A stretch of 64,000 nt of DNA from an uncultured Planctomycetia bacterium (GCA_937871505.1 CALMPF010000067.1:1-64000); one strand, 5' to 3'; shown: positions 43,774 to 52,154, numbered from the stretch's first letter. Made by a program: numbers and translations. The notes: generated from the letters alone by a model not told the origin.

Positions 43774-45042
43774 TCACCCGGATCCGGGGAAGACGCCTCG
43801 CGGATCGACCGTCGCTCCCGGCGGACCGACGCGCGGCAGAAGTTCCGCGAGCACCTTCCGGTAGTCGACGAGGACGGGCACGTCGCCGGGGCCGGCGAGG
43901 CGTTCGTCGGAGAGATCCTGCCAGTCCGCCCGCACGCCTCCCGGAGCGAGCGTTCCCGCCCTCAGGCCCTCGCCGAGCACCAAGAGCGCCGATCCGGCGC
44001 CGTGATCGGTGCCGAGGCTCGAGTTCTCGCGCAGCCGACGGCCGAACTCCGTGAGCACGATGACCGTGGTCCGCGCGCGATGCTCGCCGAGGTCGCTCCA
44101 GAACGCATCCAGCCCGAGGGCCAGCTCGCGCGCCAGCGCGGAGAACGCCTGATCCTGCACGAAGTGCGTGTCCCACCCGAGACCGCCGCCGACCATGTCG
44201 ATGGTCGCCACCTCGACCCCCAGGCCCGCGCGCATCAGCGTCGCAAGCTCGCGAAGCCCGCGCCCGAACCCGCCGGCGGGATACCCGACCGAGGTCGATC
44301 GCGGCGTCGAGCGCAGCGAGTCGATCCGCTCGAGCGCTGCGAGCGTCGCGCGGCCCGCGGACCCGAGGGCCCCCGGCTCGCGCCCGTAGAGCGCCGCCAG
44401 TCGCGTCAGGAAGGAACGGCTCTCGGCACCGACCGCGATCGAAGCCCCGGATCGGACATCCGACGGCGAGGCCGAAAGGCGCTCGCGGCGAGCGCTCGCC
44501 CCCGGAGAGTCGAACTCCTCGGCGGTGACATCGCGCAGGGCGAAGTCCTCGATGCTCCGCATCACCGCCGCGGTCGGCGCTCCGCGCAGCGACTCCGGCT
44601 GGACGTCGCCGACCGCCACCGCGGCAAGCGGCGAGAGGAGTCCCGCCGAGGCCCGCAACCGGAGGTATCGGGCCAGCCATCCGCCGCCGTGCTCGCCGCC
44701 GCGCTCCATGAAGTCCTGGGCGGCGAAGTGCGAACGGGTCTCGTCCTGAGATCCTGCACCGTGGACGATCGCCAGCCGTCCCTCGGCGAGATGGCGCTCG
44801 AGCGGCCTCAGCTCGGGATGGAGGCCGAAGCGATCATCGACGGGAATGGCCGAAGCGGCCCGGACGCGGAGCGTCGGCCGAGCGCGGTGATAGGCATCGT
44901 CGGCGATCGGGGGCACGAGCGAGAGCCCGTCCGCGCCGCCGCGGAGGAAGACGACCACAAGCGTGCCGAGCCCGCTCTCAGCGTCATCGCGACCTCGCGG
45001 CACGTTGCCGGGTCCGCTGATGGATCGATTCGTCAGTGCCAT
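43774..45042 (-). CDS. DUF1501 family protein
   Basis: A 422-residue protein of the DUF1501 family (a sulfatase/phosphatase-like fold), very common in planctomycetes. Marks are TLVVVFLRGGADGLSLV at the start, GLHPELRPLERHLAEGRLAIVHGAGSQDETRSHFAAQDFMERG, then WDTHFVQDQAFSALARELALGLDAF and TVIVLTEFGRRLRENSSLGTDHGAGSALLVLG. Metal-binding Asp, His and Glu positions of the fold are there. Unlike most family members it lacks an obvious Tat signal. It overlaps the DUF1800 gene by ten bases, and the pair is probably functionally linked, though the reaction is not established. Confidence 0.92.
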   Translation of the reverse strand: MALTNRSISGPGNVPRGRDDAESGLGTLVVVFLRGGADGLSLVPPIADDAYHRARPTLRVRAASAIPVDDRFGLHPELRPLERHLAEGRLAIVHGAGSQDETRSHFAAQDFMERGGEHGGGWLARYLRLRASAGLLSPLAAVAVGDVQPESLRGAPTAAVMRSIEDFALRDVTAEEFDSPGASARRERLSASPSDVRSGASIAVGAESRSFLTRLAALYGREPGALGSAGRATLAALERIDSLRSTPRSTSVGYPAGGFGRGLRELATLMRAGLGVEVATIDMVGGGLGWDTHFVQDQAFSALARELALGLDAFWSDLGEHRARTTVIVLTEFGRRLRENSSLGTDHGAGSALLVLGEGLRAGTLAPGGVRADWQDLSDERLAGPGDVPVLVDYRKVLAELLPRVGPPGATVDPRGVFPGSG

Positions 45043-46658
45043 TGGAACGCCGGCGAGGCGAGTGCCGTGACGAGCGCGATCGGGTCGACGGAGTCGGCAG
45101 CGCCCGCCGCGGGGATCCCGATGTGCTCCATCTCGTCCGCGTCCGGGCGGCGGCCCAGGAGGTGGGCGATCAGCCTCTCCTGCGCCGCGGGATCGGTGCC
45201 GAAGTCGAAGCGCCGCCCGAGGGCCGCGCGATCGATCGAGGTTCCGGGGATCGCCCCGCGCACGAGATCGGCCGCGAAGTTCCAGCGCCAGAGCAGCGTC
45301 CCGAGCCAGGGCGGGGCTTCGAGCGGATACCCCTCGGGCGTCGAGTGCTGGAACGGCTCGTGGCCCATGCGGCGCAGGTGTCCGAGGAGCCCGGCGCCGC
45401 AGTCGGTGCGGGCTTCGAGAGCGCGGAGCGCCGAGACGACGCAGCGCAGCGGACGCTTCAGGAGTCGGCCGCGGACCGCGGGATCCTCGCGGAACGCCGG
45501 GGTCGCGAAGAGGGCGCGGAGGACAGGCCGGATTCGCCCGTCGTTGGCAATGAACGCATCCGCGACCGCGTCGACCGCCGCTGCCGGCGGGGGATCGGCG
45601 ATGAAGACGCGACAGAGGCGCCGTGCGATGTGCCTGGCGGTCGAAGGGTGGGAACAGAGGATGTCGAGGAGGCGTTCCACGTCCTCGGCGCCGCCGCCTG
45701 CGGGGATGACCGTCCCGAGAACCACCTTCGCACCGCCATCGTGCCGCGCAGGATCGAACGCCACGCGCGCCGTGAAGAAGCGGCGCCACCGGTGGGTGAA
45801 CGTCCAGCCGGAGAGCGCGCGGGCGACCTCCATCACGTCGCGCTGGTCGAAGCCGCCGTCGACGCCGAGCGTGTGGAGCTCGAGCAGTTCGCGCGCGTGG
45901 TTCTCGTTCGGGCGCTCCTCCTGGCGGGCGGGATCGAATCCCGATTCCGCGGCGCCGGAGGCGTCGGCCGACACCTTGTTGTCCAGCCCGTCAAGGGCGA
46001 TGAGCATGGCGGGACTGGTCAGGCTCGCACGGATGAGATCGCGGAACCGTCCCATCGCGTGCGGGCGCACGACCTCGCGATCGTCGGCGAGCTTCATCCA
46101 GCGGCACTCGCCCTTGGTGATGGCGATGTTGAGGTGATCGCTCCAGAAATCCGCCATGATCTCGCTGAGCTGCCGCCGGCTCATGACGGCGCGCAGGAGA
46201 CGTTCCCTCGCCAGATCGGCCGCGATCAGCGCAGGCGGCAGCTCGTAGAGCTCGGCGCGCGGAACCTGGGCGCTTTCGAGCGCGGCGACCCGGCGCTCGA
46301 CGCGCCGGTCGTCGATCGACTCCGGCTCGAGCTGCGCGTCGATGAAGGCCTCGACCGCCTGCGGCGTCGCGAGCAGCGCGCGGTCGCCCGGGCGCGGTCC
46401 CCACGTGATCCGGTTGAGCAGATGCGCGGCTTGGTCGATCGTCGCCGAGCGCGGAGACCAAGAGACGGCGGGACCCGGGCTCCGGTCGTCGGGGTCGATC
46501 AGCGACTCGATCGACTCGGCGATCCGGTCGCAGCCCGAGCCGGCGAGCATGCTCCCGGCTGCCGCGAGCAGCGCGAGGAACGTCCGGCGCTGCATCGCCT
46601 CGGAGGGAGCGGCGCAGGATCCGGAGCGGCGTTTCGGCAGGCCGATCGGCCCGATCAT
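45033..46658 (-). CDS. DUF1800 family exported protein
   Basis: A 541-residue DUF1800 protein, the usual partner of DUF1501. After an N-terminal Arg pair and hydrophobic stretch (MQRRTFLALLAAAGSMLAGSGC) that looks like a Tat or lipoprotein signal, it shows AAHLLNRITWGPRPGD, the WSDHLNIAITKG and NENHARELLELHTLGVDGGFDQRDVMEVARALSGWTF core, and a C-terminal LRRMGHEPFQHSTPEGYPL segment. ATG 46658 overlaps the upstream stop by ATGA; ATG 46595 would put the signal at the very N-terminus and is a strong alternative. Confidence 0.9.
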   Translation of the reverse strand: MIGPIGLPKRRSGSCAAPSEAMQRRTFLALLAAAGSMLAGSGCDRIAESIESLIDPDDRSPGPAVSWSPRSATIDQAAHLLNRITWGPRPGDRALLATPQAVEAFIDAQLEPESIDDRRVERRVAALESAQVPRAELYELPPALIAADLARERLLRAVMSRRQLSEIMADFWSDHLNIAITKGECRWMKLADDREVVRPHAMGRFRDLIRASLTSPAMLIALDGLDNKVSADASGAAESGFDPARQEERPNENHARELLELHTLGVDGGFDQRDVMEVARALSGWTFTHRWRRFFTARVAFDPARHDGGAKVVLGTVIPAGGGAEDVERLLDILCSHPSTARHIARRLCRVFIADPPPAAAVDAVADAFIANDGRIRPVLRALFATPAFREDPAVRGRLLKRPLRCVVSALRALEARTDCGAGLLGHLRRMGHEPFQHSTPEGYPLEAPPWLGTLLWRWNFAADLVRGAIPGTSIDRAALGRRFDFGTDPAAQERLIAHLLGRRPDADEMEHIGIPAAGAADSVDPIALVTALASPAFQWH

Positions 46659-47275
46659 GCTCGGCGCACCTCCGGTTCGTTCGAGGCCGGAGGCGGAGTT
46701 CCATCGGCTTCGCCGGGCGGGCGAGGCCCGCGCTCTCCGCGCTGGACCGCCGTCACCGTCACGGCCACCGTCATCGATGGATCGCGTTCGCTCGGCGCTT
46801 CCGAGGTCCGGCGACGTGCGGTGACGACGCAGCCGATGCCGATCGCCAAGGTGAGCGGCAGGAGGACGAACCACCCCGCGAGCGGCAGGGCCCACGTGAG
46901 CGTGACGACGACCGCGCCGCGGAGTGCGAGCCACCATCGCGGCGCGTCGGCGGTCTCCGCGCGGGCGCCGCCTGCTCGCAGCGCCAGCCCGCCGCAGCCG
47001 AGCAGGCCCAGGAGGACCCACGCGATCCCGAGGATCGCCCCGAGCAGGCCGATCGGGCCCCCGCGCGACAGGAGCACCGCAGCCAGGACCGCCCAGGGAA
47101 GGGAGATCGCAAGCCCGATCGCGATCGTCGAGGCGAGGTGCCGCTCCACGCGCTCGCGCGCCGCGGACGCGAAGTTCGGAAAGAGGGCGGCGCTCGCCAC
47201 GAGATGCGCGCTCGCGACGGCGATCACGCCGAGGTGGATGAACAGCGTTGCGTAGACGTGGGCGGTCGTGATCAT
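46655..47275 (-). CDS. Hypothetical four-helix membrane protein
   Basis: The 206-residue product has four or five predicted membrane helices (VYATLFIHLGVIAVASAHLVASAALF, TIAIGLAISLPWAVLAAVLL, GLLGAILGIAWVLLGLLGCGGLAL, GAVVVTLTWALPLAGWFVLLPLTLAIGIG) and a disordered tail. Conserved His residues near the first helix (TTAHVYATLFIHLG) could bind heme or metal, as in copper-resistance CopD-like helices, but that is a guess. ATG 47275 is preferred; ATG 47323 would overlap the desulfurase stop. It lies in the same direction between the MFS-NifS fusion and DUF1800. Confidence 0.65.
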   Translation of the reverse strand: MITTAHVYATLFIHLGVIAVASAHLVASAALFPNFASAARERVERHLASTIAIGLAISLPWAVLAAVLLSRGGPIGLLGAILGIAWVLLGLLGCGGLALRAGGARAETADAPRWWLALRGAVVVTLTWALPLAGWFVLLPLTLAIGIGCVVTARRRTSEAPSERDPSMTVAVTVTAVQRGERGPRPPGEADGTPPPASNEPEVRRA

Positions 47276-47312
47276 GCGACTCTTCGGTCGGCGGACTGGG
47301 CGGCGAGCGGCG

Positions 47313-50093
47313 TCACGGGCCATCGAACGACCGGCGGAGCCTCGCGACGGCTTCGACGATCAGCGGCACCGCCGCGTCGATCTCCGCGTCGGTCGTCGCC
47401 CGCGAGAGCGAGCAGCGCACCGATCCATGCGCGACCTCCGGCGGCACCCCGAGCGCAAGCAGCACGGGAGATGGCTCGAGGGATCCGGAGGAGCAGGCCG
47501 CTCCCGCGCTGGCGCAGAGGCGCCGCTCGGAGAGGAGCAGCAGGATCGCCTCCGCCTCGAGTCGCGGGAAGCCGATGTTCGACGTGCTCCAGAGCCGCGG
47601 CGACGCGGCGCCGTTGATCACCGCGTCGGGGATCGCATCGACGATGCGCCGCTCGAAGCGGTCGCGGAGCGACTCCTGCCGGCTCCGTCCATCGGTGCCG
47701 AGCCACGCCACCGCCGCATCGGCGGCAGCGGCCATCCCCAGGATGCCGGGGACGTTCTCCGTCCCGCCTCTTCGGTCGCGCTCCTGCGGGCCTCCGATCA
47801 CCTGTCCACCGAGGCGGACTCCCCGGCGAACGAAGAGCCCCCCCACCCCCTTGGGCCCATGGAACTTGTGCGCCGAGAAGCTGAGCAGGTCGACCGGGAC
47901 GGCGGCGAGATCGCACGGCATCCGACCGACCCACTGAACCGCGTCGGTGTGGCTGCGGACCCCGGCTGCGCGGCACCGCGCTGCGATCTCCGCGATCGGC
48001 TGGATCGTGCCGGTCTCGTTGTTCGCCCACATCAGGGAGACCAGCGCAAGATCATCGGCGCGGCGACGAAGCAGATCGTCGAGCCCCTCGAGGTCGATGA
48101 CGCCCGAGGGCATGTGCGGAAGCCACTCGACCTCGGCCAGTCCGCGCTCGGCGAGCGCCAGCGCGTGCTCGCGGACCGCGCTGTGCTCGGCGCGGCTCGT
48201 GGCGATCACGCGGCGGCGGGACCTGGCTGCGCTCGCGCCCGCGAGCGTCCCGATCATCGCCAGGTTCGCCGCCTCGGTGCCGCCCGAGGTGAAGACCACC
48301 TCTCGCTCCGCGCATCCGAGCAGGCGTGCGATTCGCTCGCGCGCGTCCTCGACGCGTGCGCGCACCGCCTGGCCGGGTCGATGGATGCTCGACGGGTTCT
48401 GCCAGAGCGTGCGCAGTCCCTCCTCGACCGCGTCGACGACCTCGGGGATCGGCCGCGTCGTCGCGTTGTTGTCGAGATAGATGCCTTCGGGCGCGGCGCC
48501 GTCAGGGTTCGCCGGCGAAGCGGAGTCCGGCGTTGACGTCGCAGGCGCGGAGGGCACGGTCGCGAAGAGCGTATCGGCGCGGGACCGCGGACCGCGGCCG
48601 CGCTCCGGCGGCGCCGCGGCCTGAGCCTTCGGAGCCGCCGGCGGGAGCCGATCGTCGAAGGTCGGTCCTTCGTGCGCGATCGCGACCGTGCGGCGGCCGG
48701 AGGCGATGGCCGCCGCGCGGCTGGCGCGATCGATCTCCTTCGCGGCGCGGAGCGCCGCCATCCGGCCCGCCTTCTCGTCGACGCGGAGCATCAACAGCGT
48801 TCCGGCTGCGAAGAAGATCGTCGCGCTGGCGACGACGAGTGCGAAGTTGCCGCCGAAGAGCCGCTCCATCGCGACGACCCATGAGAGTCCGAGGAGCGCC
48901 GAGAGCTTGTGCGCGAGCCCGTAGAAGCCGAAGAACTCGGCTGACTTCTGCGGCGGACTGAAGAGCCCGACCATCGCCCGGCTCGCCGTGCCGAGGGCGC
49001 CGATGCCAAGCCCGACGAGCACCGCGATCGTCCACGGCATCCACGCCAGCGCCGCGAGCGGTCCTGCGGCGAGCGCCGCGACGGACATGACCACCGCCCA
49101 GAACGGCAGGGCCACGAGGATGATGTTGCGCGTCCCGATGCGGTCCTGCCAGCGCCCGGCCAGCGCGGCCCCCGGGATGGCCACCGCGGTCGAGAGAACG
49201 AGGAAGGCGGCCATCCGCGCGTCGTCGAACCCGAAGAGCTCCTTGGTCAGCGTCCCTCCGAACCAGTAGACGATCTGCATCCCGCCGAAGTAGGTCGTCA
49301 TGATCGCGAGGAACCGGAAGAGCTGCCGGTAGCGCCGGATCTGCCGCGCCGTCTCCGCGATGCGGTGGAAGCCGACTGTCCAGAGCGTCTGCCCCGGGCC
49401 GAGAGACTGCGAGTAGTTGCGCTCGGGAACCCAGAGGAACATCGGGACTCCCGCCGCGAGGAAGAAGACCGCCGCCCACGCGGTCGCGATCTGGTATCCG
49501 AAGGCGCTGGTGCGCGTCACCGGGAGCGGCGCATCGGCGCCATCGGCGCTCGCGGCGGCCGCGACGACCTCCTGCGCTCCGGGGACGACGTGAATCAGCC
49601 CCACCGCGACCAGGAGGGCCACCAGCGCGCCGAAGTAGGCGACCGTCCACGAGAAGGCCGAGACGCGCCCCATCTCGCGATGGGTGCAGAGCTCCGGGAG
49701 AAACGCGCTGAGGAAGTTCTCCCCGGCGCCGTAGAAGAGGTAGGCCGCGACGAAGAGCGCCGCTCCCAGCCAGGCCTGGCCCGGCTGCACGAAGGCCATC
49801 GCGAGCGTGAAGCCGACGCACCCGAGGTAGGTGACGAAGAGCAGCCGCTTCTTGGTCCCGGAGAAATCCGCGAGCGCGCCGATCACCGGTCCGACGAGGA
49901 TCAGGATGAGCTGCGTGACGATGCCGCACGCAGCCCACGCCTGCCGTCCCCTCGACTCGCCTCCGGGGACAATCATGCCCACGAAGTAGAGCTGGAACAT
50001 GGTCGTGAGCACGACCATGGTGAAGGACTGATTGGCGAAGTCGAAGAGCGACCAGCCGAGGACAGGTCGGGTCATCCAGGCCGGGCGCCGCAT
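47313..50093 (-). CDS. Fusion of a UMF1-type MFS transporter and a NifS/IscS cysteine desulfurase
   Basis: Residues 1-455 are an MFS protein of the UMF1/Atg22-like group: LGWSLFDFANQSFTMVV, GALADFSGTKKRLL, RVSAFSWTVAYFGALVALLVA, and about eleven helices. A linker of about 90 residues, rich in Ala/Pro/Arg, leads to a class V PLP enzyme: YLDNNATTRPIPEV, the PLP lysine in FSAHKFHGPKGVGGL, and the catalytic Cys loop CASAGAACSSGS, which give sulfur for Fe-S clusters or tRNA thiolation. The frame is continuous and no ATG occurs in the linker; a GTG about 25 codons before the desulfurase core could serve for a separate product. The two activities have no obvious common substrate. ATG 50093 has TACCCT seven bases upstream. 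Confidence 0.88.
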   Translation of the reverse strand: MRRPAWMTRPVLGWSLFDFANQSFTMVVLTTMFQLYFVGMIVPGGESRGRQAWAACGIVTQLILILVGPVIGALADFSGTKKRLLFVTYLGCVGFTLAMAFVQPGQAWLGAALFVAAYLFYGAGENFLSAFLPELCTHREMGRVSAFSWTVAYFGALVALLVAVGLIHVVPGAQEVVAAAASADGADAPLPVTRTSAFGYQIATAWAAVFFLAAGVPMFLWVPERNYSQSLGPGQTLWTVGFHRIAETARQIRRYRQLFRFLAIMTTYFGGMQIVYWFGGTLTKELFGFDDARMAAFLVLSTAVAIPGAALAGRWQDRIGTRNIILVALPFWAVVMSVAALAAGPLAALAWMPWTIAVLVGLGIGALGTASRAMVGLFSPPQKSAEFFGFYGLAHKLSALLGLSWVVAMERLFGGNFALVVASATIFFAAGTLLMLRVDEKAGRMAALRAAKEIDRASRAAAIASGRRTVAIAHEGPTFDDRLPPAAPKAQAAAPPERGRGPRSRADTLFATVPSAPATSTPDSASPANPDGAAPEGIYLDNNATTRPIPEVVDAVEEGLRTLWQNPSSIHRPGQAVRARVEDARERIARLLGCAEREVVFTSGGTEAANLAMIGTLAGASAARSRRRVIATSRAEHSAVREHALALAERGLAEVEWLPHMPSGVIDLEGLDDLLRRRADDLALVSLMWANNETGTIQPIAEIAARCRAAGVRSHTDAVQWVGRMPCDLAAVPVDLLSFSAHKFHGPKGVGGLFVRRGVRLGGQVIGGPQERDRRGGTENVPGILGMAAAADAAVAWLGTDGRSRQESLRDRFERRIVDAIPDAVINGAASPRLWSTSNIGFPRLEAEAILLLLSERRLCASAGAACSSGSLEPSPVLLALGVPPEVAHGSVRCSLSRATTDAEIDAAVPLIVEAVARLRRSFDGP

Positions 50094-50100
50094 CGCGACG

Positions 50101-50106
50101 AGGGTA
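50101..50106 (-). promoter_or_regulatory. -10-like box for the MFS-NifS gene
   Basis: GC-TACCCT-CG on the minus strand ends 7 bases before the ATG at 50093, predicting a leaderless message. Confidence 0.5.
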
Positions 50107-50144
50107 GCGGGCGCGGCCGCCGATCCCGGCCTGAGCTGCGGATC

Positions 50145-50924
50145 TCACCGAGCGGGCGCGCCGCCGGGCTTGCGCGCGCGCACGGTCAGCGAGCCGACGA
50201 GGTTGCAGTGCCAGCGGCGGAGCCGCGCAAGTCGACCGTCTCCCGTCCACGCCTCGGGGATCAGTCCCACGTGCCGAAGCAGCGCGTCGAGCGCCGGCTT
50301 GCTGAACTGATGGAGATGGCCTCCGTCCCACCCGCACTCTCGCCAATAGCGCATGTCGCGGGTGTGGGTTCCCGTCAGCGGAATGTCGCCGAGCAGGAGC
50401 CAGAAGGCGTTCCGCACGTAGCAGGCGTTCGGGACGCTGACGACGACGGCGCCGCCCGGCCGGCAGATCCTCGCAAGCTCGTCCATCACGAAGAAGACGT
50501 CGACGCAGTGCTCGATGACCGCGATGGCGAGAACGACGTCGAATGAGTCGTCTTCAAACGGGAGCGCGACCTCCCCGGCGATCGGCCGCAGATCGAGGCG
50601 GGGCGCGAGCTCCGGCATCGTCCGATGCACGGCCTCGACGCCCCGTGCGATCCGCCGATCCGAGAGATCGACCCCGGCGAGGCGCCCGAAGCGGTCGGCG
50701 AGGGCGATCAGGAGCTGTCCGTCGCCGCAGCCGAACTCGAAGAGATCGCCCCGCTCGTTCCGGACGAGCCGCGCCACGTCGTCGTAACGCTGCGTCGACA
50801 TCCGATCGGGATAGAGAACGATGCGTCGGAACGGACCATCGCCGTACTTGTTGTTGTAGATGGTCCGAAGCTCGGTCGCGGCGGCCGCCCGCGGAGTCCC
50901 GCTGCTGGAGGTGTCATGGGCCAT
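50145..50924 (-). CDS. Class I SAM-dependent methyltransferase
   Basis: A 259-residue methyltransferase (type 11 fold). Motif I is LFEFGCGDGQLLIALADRFG, the acidic residue that binds SAM ribose is in AGVDLSDRRI, motif II is VVLAIAVIEHCVDVFFVMDELARICRPGGAVVVSVPN. The C-terminal part (WDGGHLHQFSKPALDALLRHVG) is like enzymes acting on lipids, sugars or quinones; the substrate cannot be named. ATG 50924 has AAGGA eight bases upstream; the frame is open to 51026. Confidence 0.85.
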   Translation of the reverse strand: MAHDTSSSGTPRAAAATELRTIYNNKYGDGPFRRIVLYPDRMSTQRYDDVARLVRNERGDLFEFGCGDGQLLIALADRFGRLAGVDLSDRRIARGVEAVHRTMPELAPRLDLRPIAGEVALPFEDDSFDVVLAIAVIEHCVDVFFVMDELARICRPGGAVVVSVPNACYVRNAFWLLLGDIPLTGTHTRDMRYWRECGWDGGHLHQFSKPALDALLRHVGLIPEAWTGDGRLARLRRWHCNLVGSLTVRARKPGGAPAR

Positions 50925-51185
50925 CGGCAGATCCTTGCGCCGAAACGTCCCGCGATCCAATCTTCGGTTCGTGGGAGCGATCCTCCCCCGCGACGCCTCG
51001 TGCGAAGCGGGTGAGCCCCCGGTCATGAAGGTCGTCCGCTCTGCGGGTCGACCGGGCGCGGGGCATGCCGCGCCGCCGCATCATCACGACGGCGGTGGCG
51101 GCACCGGCGGCGCGGGCGATGCTGGCGATGCTGGCGTCTCCCGACTCGCGCCGTGGGACGGAGCGGCCGCCGCGGCGCAGCATCG

Positions 51186-51623
51186 TCACGGCGCTGCCGG
51201 CGCTCCACCCTTCCAGCGGCGGCGGGTCTCGAAGGCGGCGATGTCGGCGATCGACGTCTGGCTGAGAAACTCCGCCGCGCGGGCTCGCTGCGCCGTCCAG
51301 AAGCGGTGCGCCGGGCAAGCGCGGCTGTCCGAACACTCGGCGGTTCCGAGCATGCAGCGGGAGAGCAAGACCGGGTCGCCCAGCGCCTCGCAGAGGTCGT
51401 GAAGCGTGATCTGGTCGGCAGGCCGCGCCAGCGCCACGCCGCCGCCGATGCCTCGCTGCGTCGAGACGATGCCCCGCCGCGCCAATGCGTGGATCAGCTT
51501 CGAGAGGTACGGAGCCGGAATGTCGGCGGCGGACGCCATCTCGCGCACGAGCACGGGCCGTCCGCCCGCCGCGGCGACGTAGGCGAGCGCGGTTGCCGCA
51601 TATCCCGTTCCTTGGCTGAGCAT
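51186..51623 (-). CDS. Rrf2-family Fe-S transcriptional regulator
   Basis: A 145-residue winged-helix regulator. The recognition region is VLVREMASAADIPAPYLSKLIHALARRGIVSTQRGIGGGVALA, and three cysteines in a CX6CX5C pattern (CMLGTAECSDSRAC) would bind an iron-sulfur cluster, between the spacing of IscR (CX5CX5C) and NsrR (CX8CX5C). Such proteins sense O2, NO or Fe-S status. It is divergent from the cbb3 oxidase operon, which it probably controls. Its own promoter (TTGACC, 17 bases, TAAAAT on the minus strand) is overlapped by an inverted repeat, suggesting autoregulation. Confidence 0.92.
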   Translation of the reverse strand: MLSQGTGYAATALAYVAAAGGRPVLVREMASAADIPAPYLSKLIHALARRGIVSTQRGIGGGVALARPADQITLHDLCEALGDPVLLSRCMLGTAECSDSRACPAHRFWTAQRARAAEFLSQTSIADIAAFETRRRWKGGAPAAP

Positions 51624-51686
51624 GCGGGTTCGTCTCCGACCGGCGTACCTGCCGTCTCTGGGAGCGGCATCGTGATCCGAGGCTCG

Positions 51687-51723
51687 ATTTTATGACCTAT
51701 CACTCCTTTGGTCAACAGGTCAT
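51687..51723 (-). promoter_or_regulatory. Promoter and overlapping operator of the Rrf2 gene
   Basis: On the minus strand TTGACC (51715-51710) and TAAAAT (51692-51687) stand 17 bases apart, the best sigma-70-type promoter in the window. The arms ATGACCT (51692-51698) and AGGTCAT (51717-51723) form an inverted repeat with an 18-base spacer that covers both boxes. A bound regulator would block polymerase. The leader before ATG 51623 is about 57 bases. Confidence 0.65.
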
Positions 51724-51849
51724 CGCCATCCCACCCGTCTCTCCGACCTCGCCGCAGCGTCCGCTCGGACGCGCGACCGCCTCCACCGACGTGACCGTCG
51801 CCAGAGACACTCGTGACCTTTGCTGCGGACACACCCGCTCAATCGCCGC

Positions 51850-52103
51850 ATGGCCACACCCTGCGAGCGCCGCATGGCCAAACGCCGCATGGCCAAACCC
51901 TGCGCAACCCCCTCCGCAACTGGGATCTCGCGAATGCAACATTATAAGACTATGACGTCTCGTGTCGAAGCTCTGAGCGTCATACATATAGTCTTATAAC
52001 CATGAACTCGACCCCGACGCCCTCAGCAAGGACACACCTTGCGCAGACAGGGTGTGTCCTTGCCTGCGCAGGGTGTGTCCTTGGCGGCGCAAGGTCTGTC
52101 CAT
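51850..52103. repeat. REP-like repeat cluster C
   Basis: Copies or variants of the motif lie at 51850 (ATGGCCACACC), 51874 and 51889 (ATGGCCAAAC), 52028 (AAGGACACACC), 52051 and 52072 (GGTGTGTCCTT), with a decayed one at 52091. The pair GCAAGGACACACC (52026-52038) and GGTGTGTCCTTGC (52051-52063) forms a perfect 13-bp stem with a 12-base loop. Here GGCC has become GGAC with the matching change in the other arm. Confidence 0.75.
51942..51999. promoter_or_regulatory. AT-rich palindrome between rrf2 and ccoNO
   Basis: TTATAAGACTAT (51942-51953) and ATAGTCTTATAA (51988-51999) are perfect inverted arms 34 bases apart. A further GACG and CGTC pair lies inside. Such AT-rich sequence is rare in this GC-rich window. 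It may be an operator, a divergent promoter core or a cruciform. With the repeats around it, it fills most of the 686-base gap between the two genes. Confidence 0.55.
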
Positions 52104-52154
52104 GGTCGGGTTCCCATGGTCGGGTTCCCATGGTCGGGTTCATGGTCGGGTTCC
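52101..52154. repeat. 14-base tandem repeat in the ccoNO leader
   Basis: Four units of CATGGTCGGGTTCC start at 52101, 52115, 52129 (lacking the last CC) and 52141. The array is about 160 bases before the ccoNO start and can change length easily. Beyond it, up to 52310, I see a TTGACG near 52229 with AGAATG 17 bases later as a weak promoter candidate. Confidence 0.75.

Noticed and set aside
45033..47021. A longer DUF1800 protein starting at 47021
   Set aside because: The extra N-terminal 120 codons run out of frame through the upstream membrane-protein gene and have no homology.
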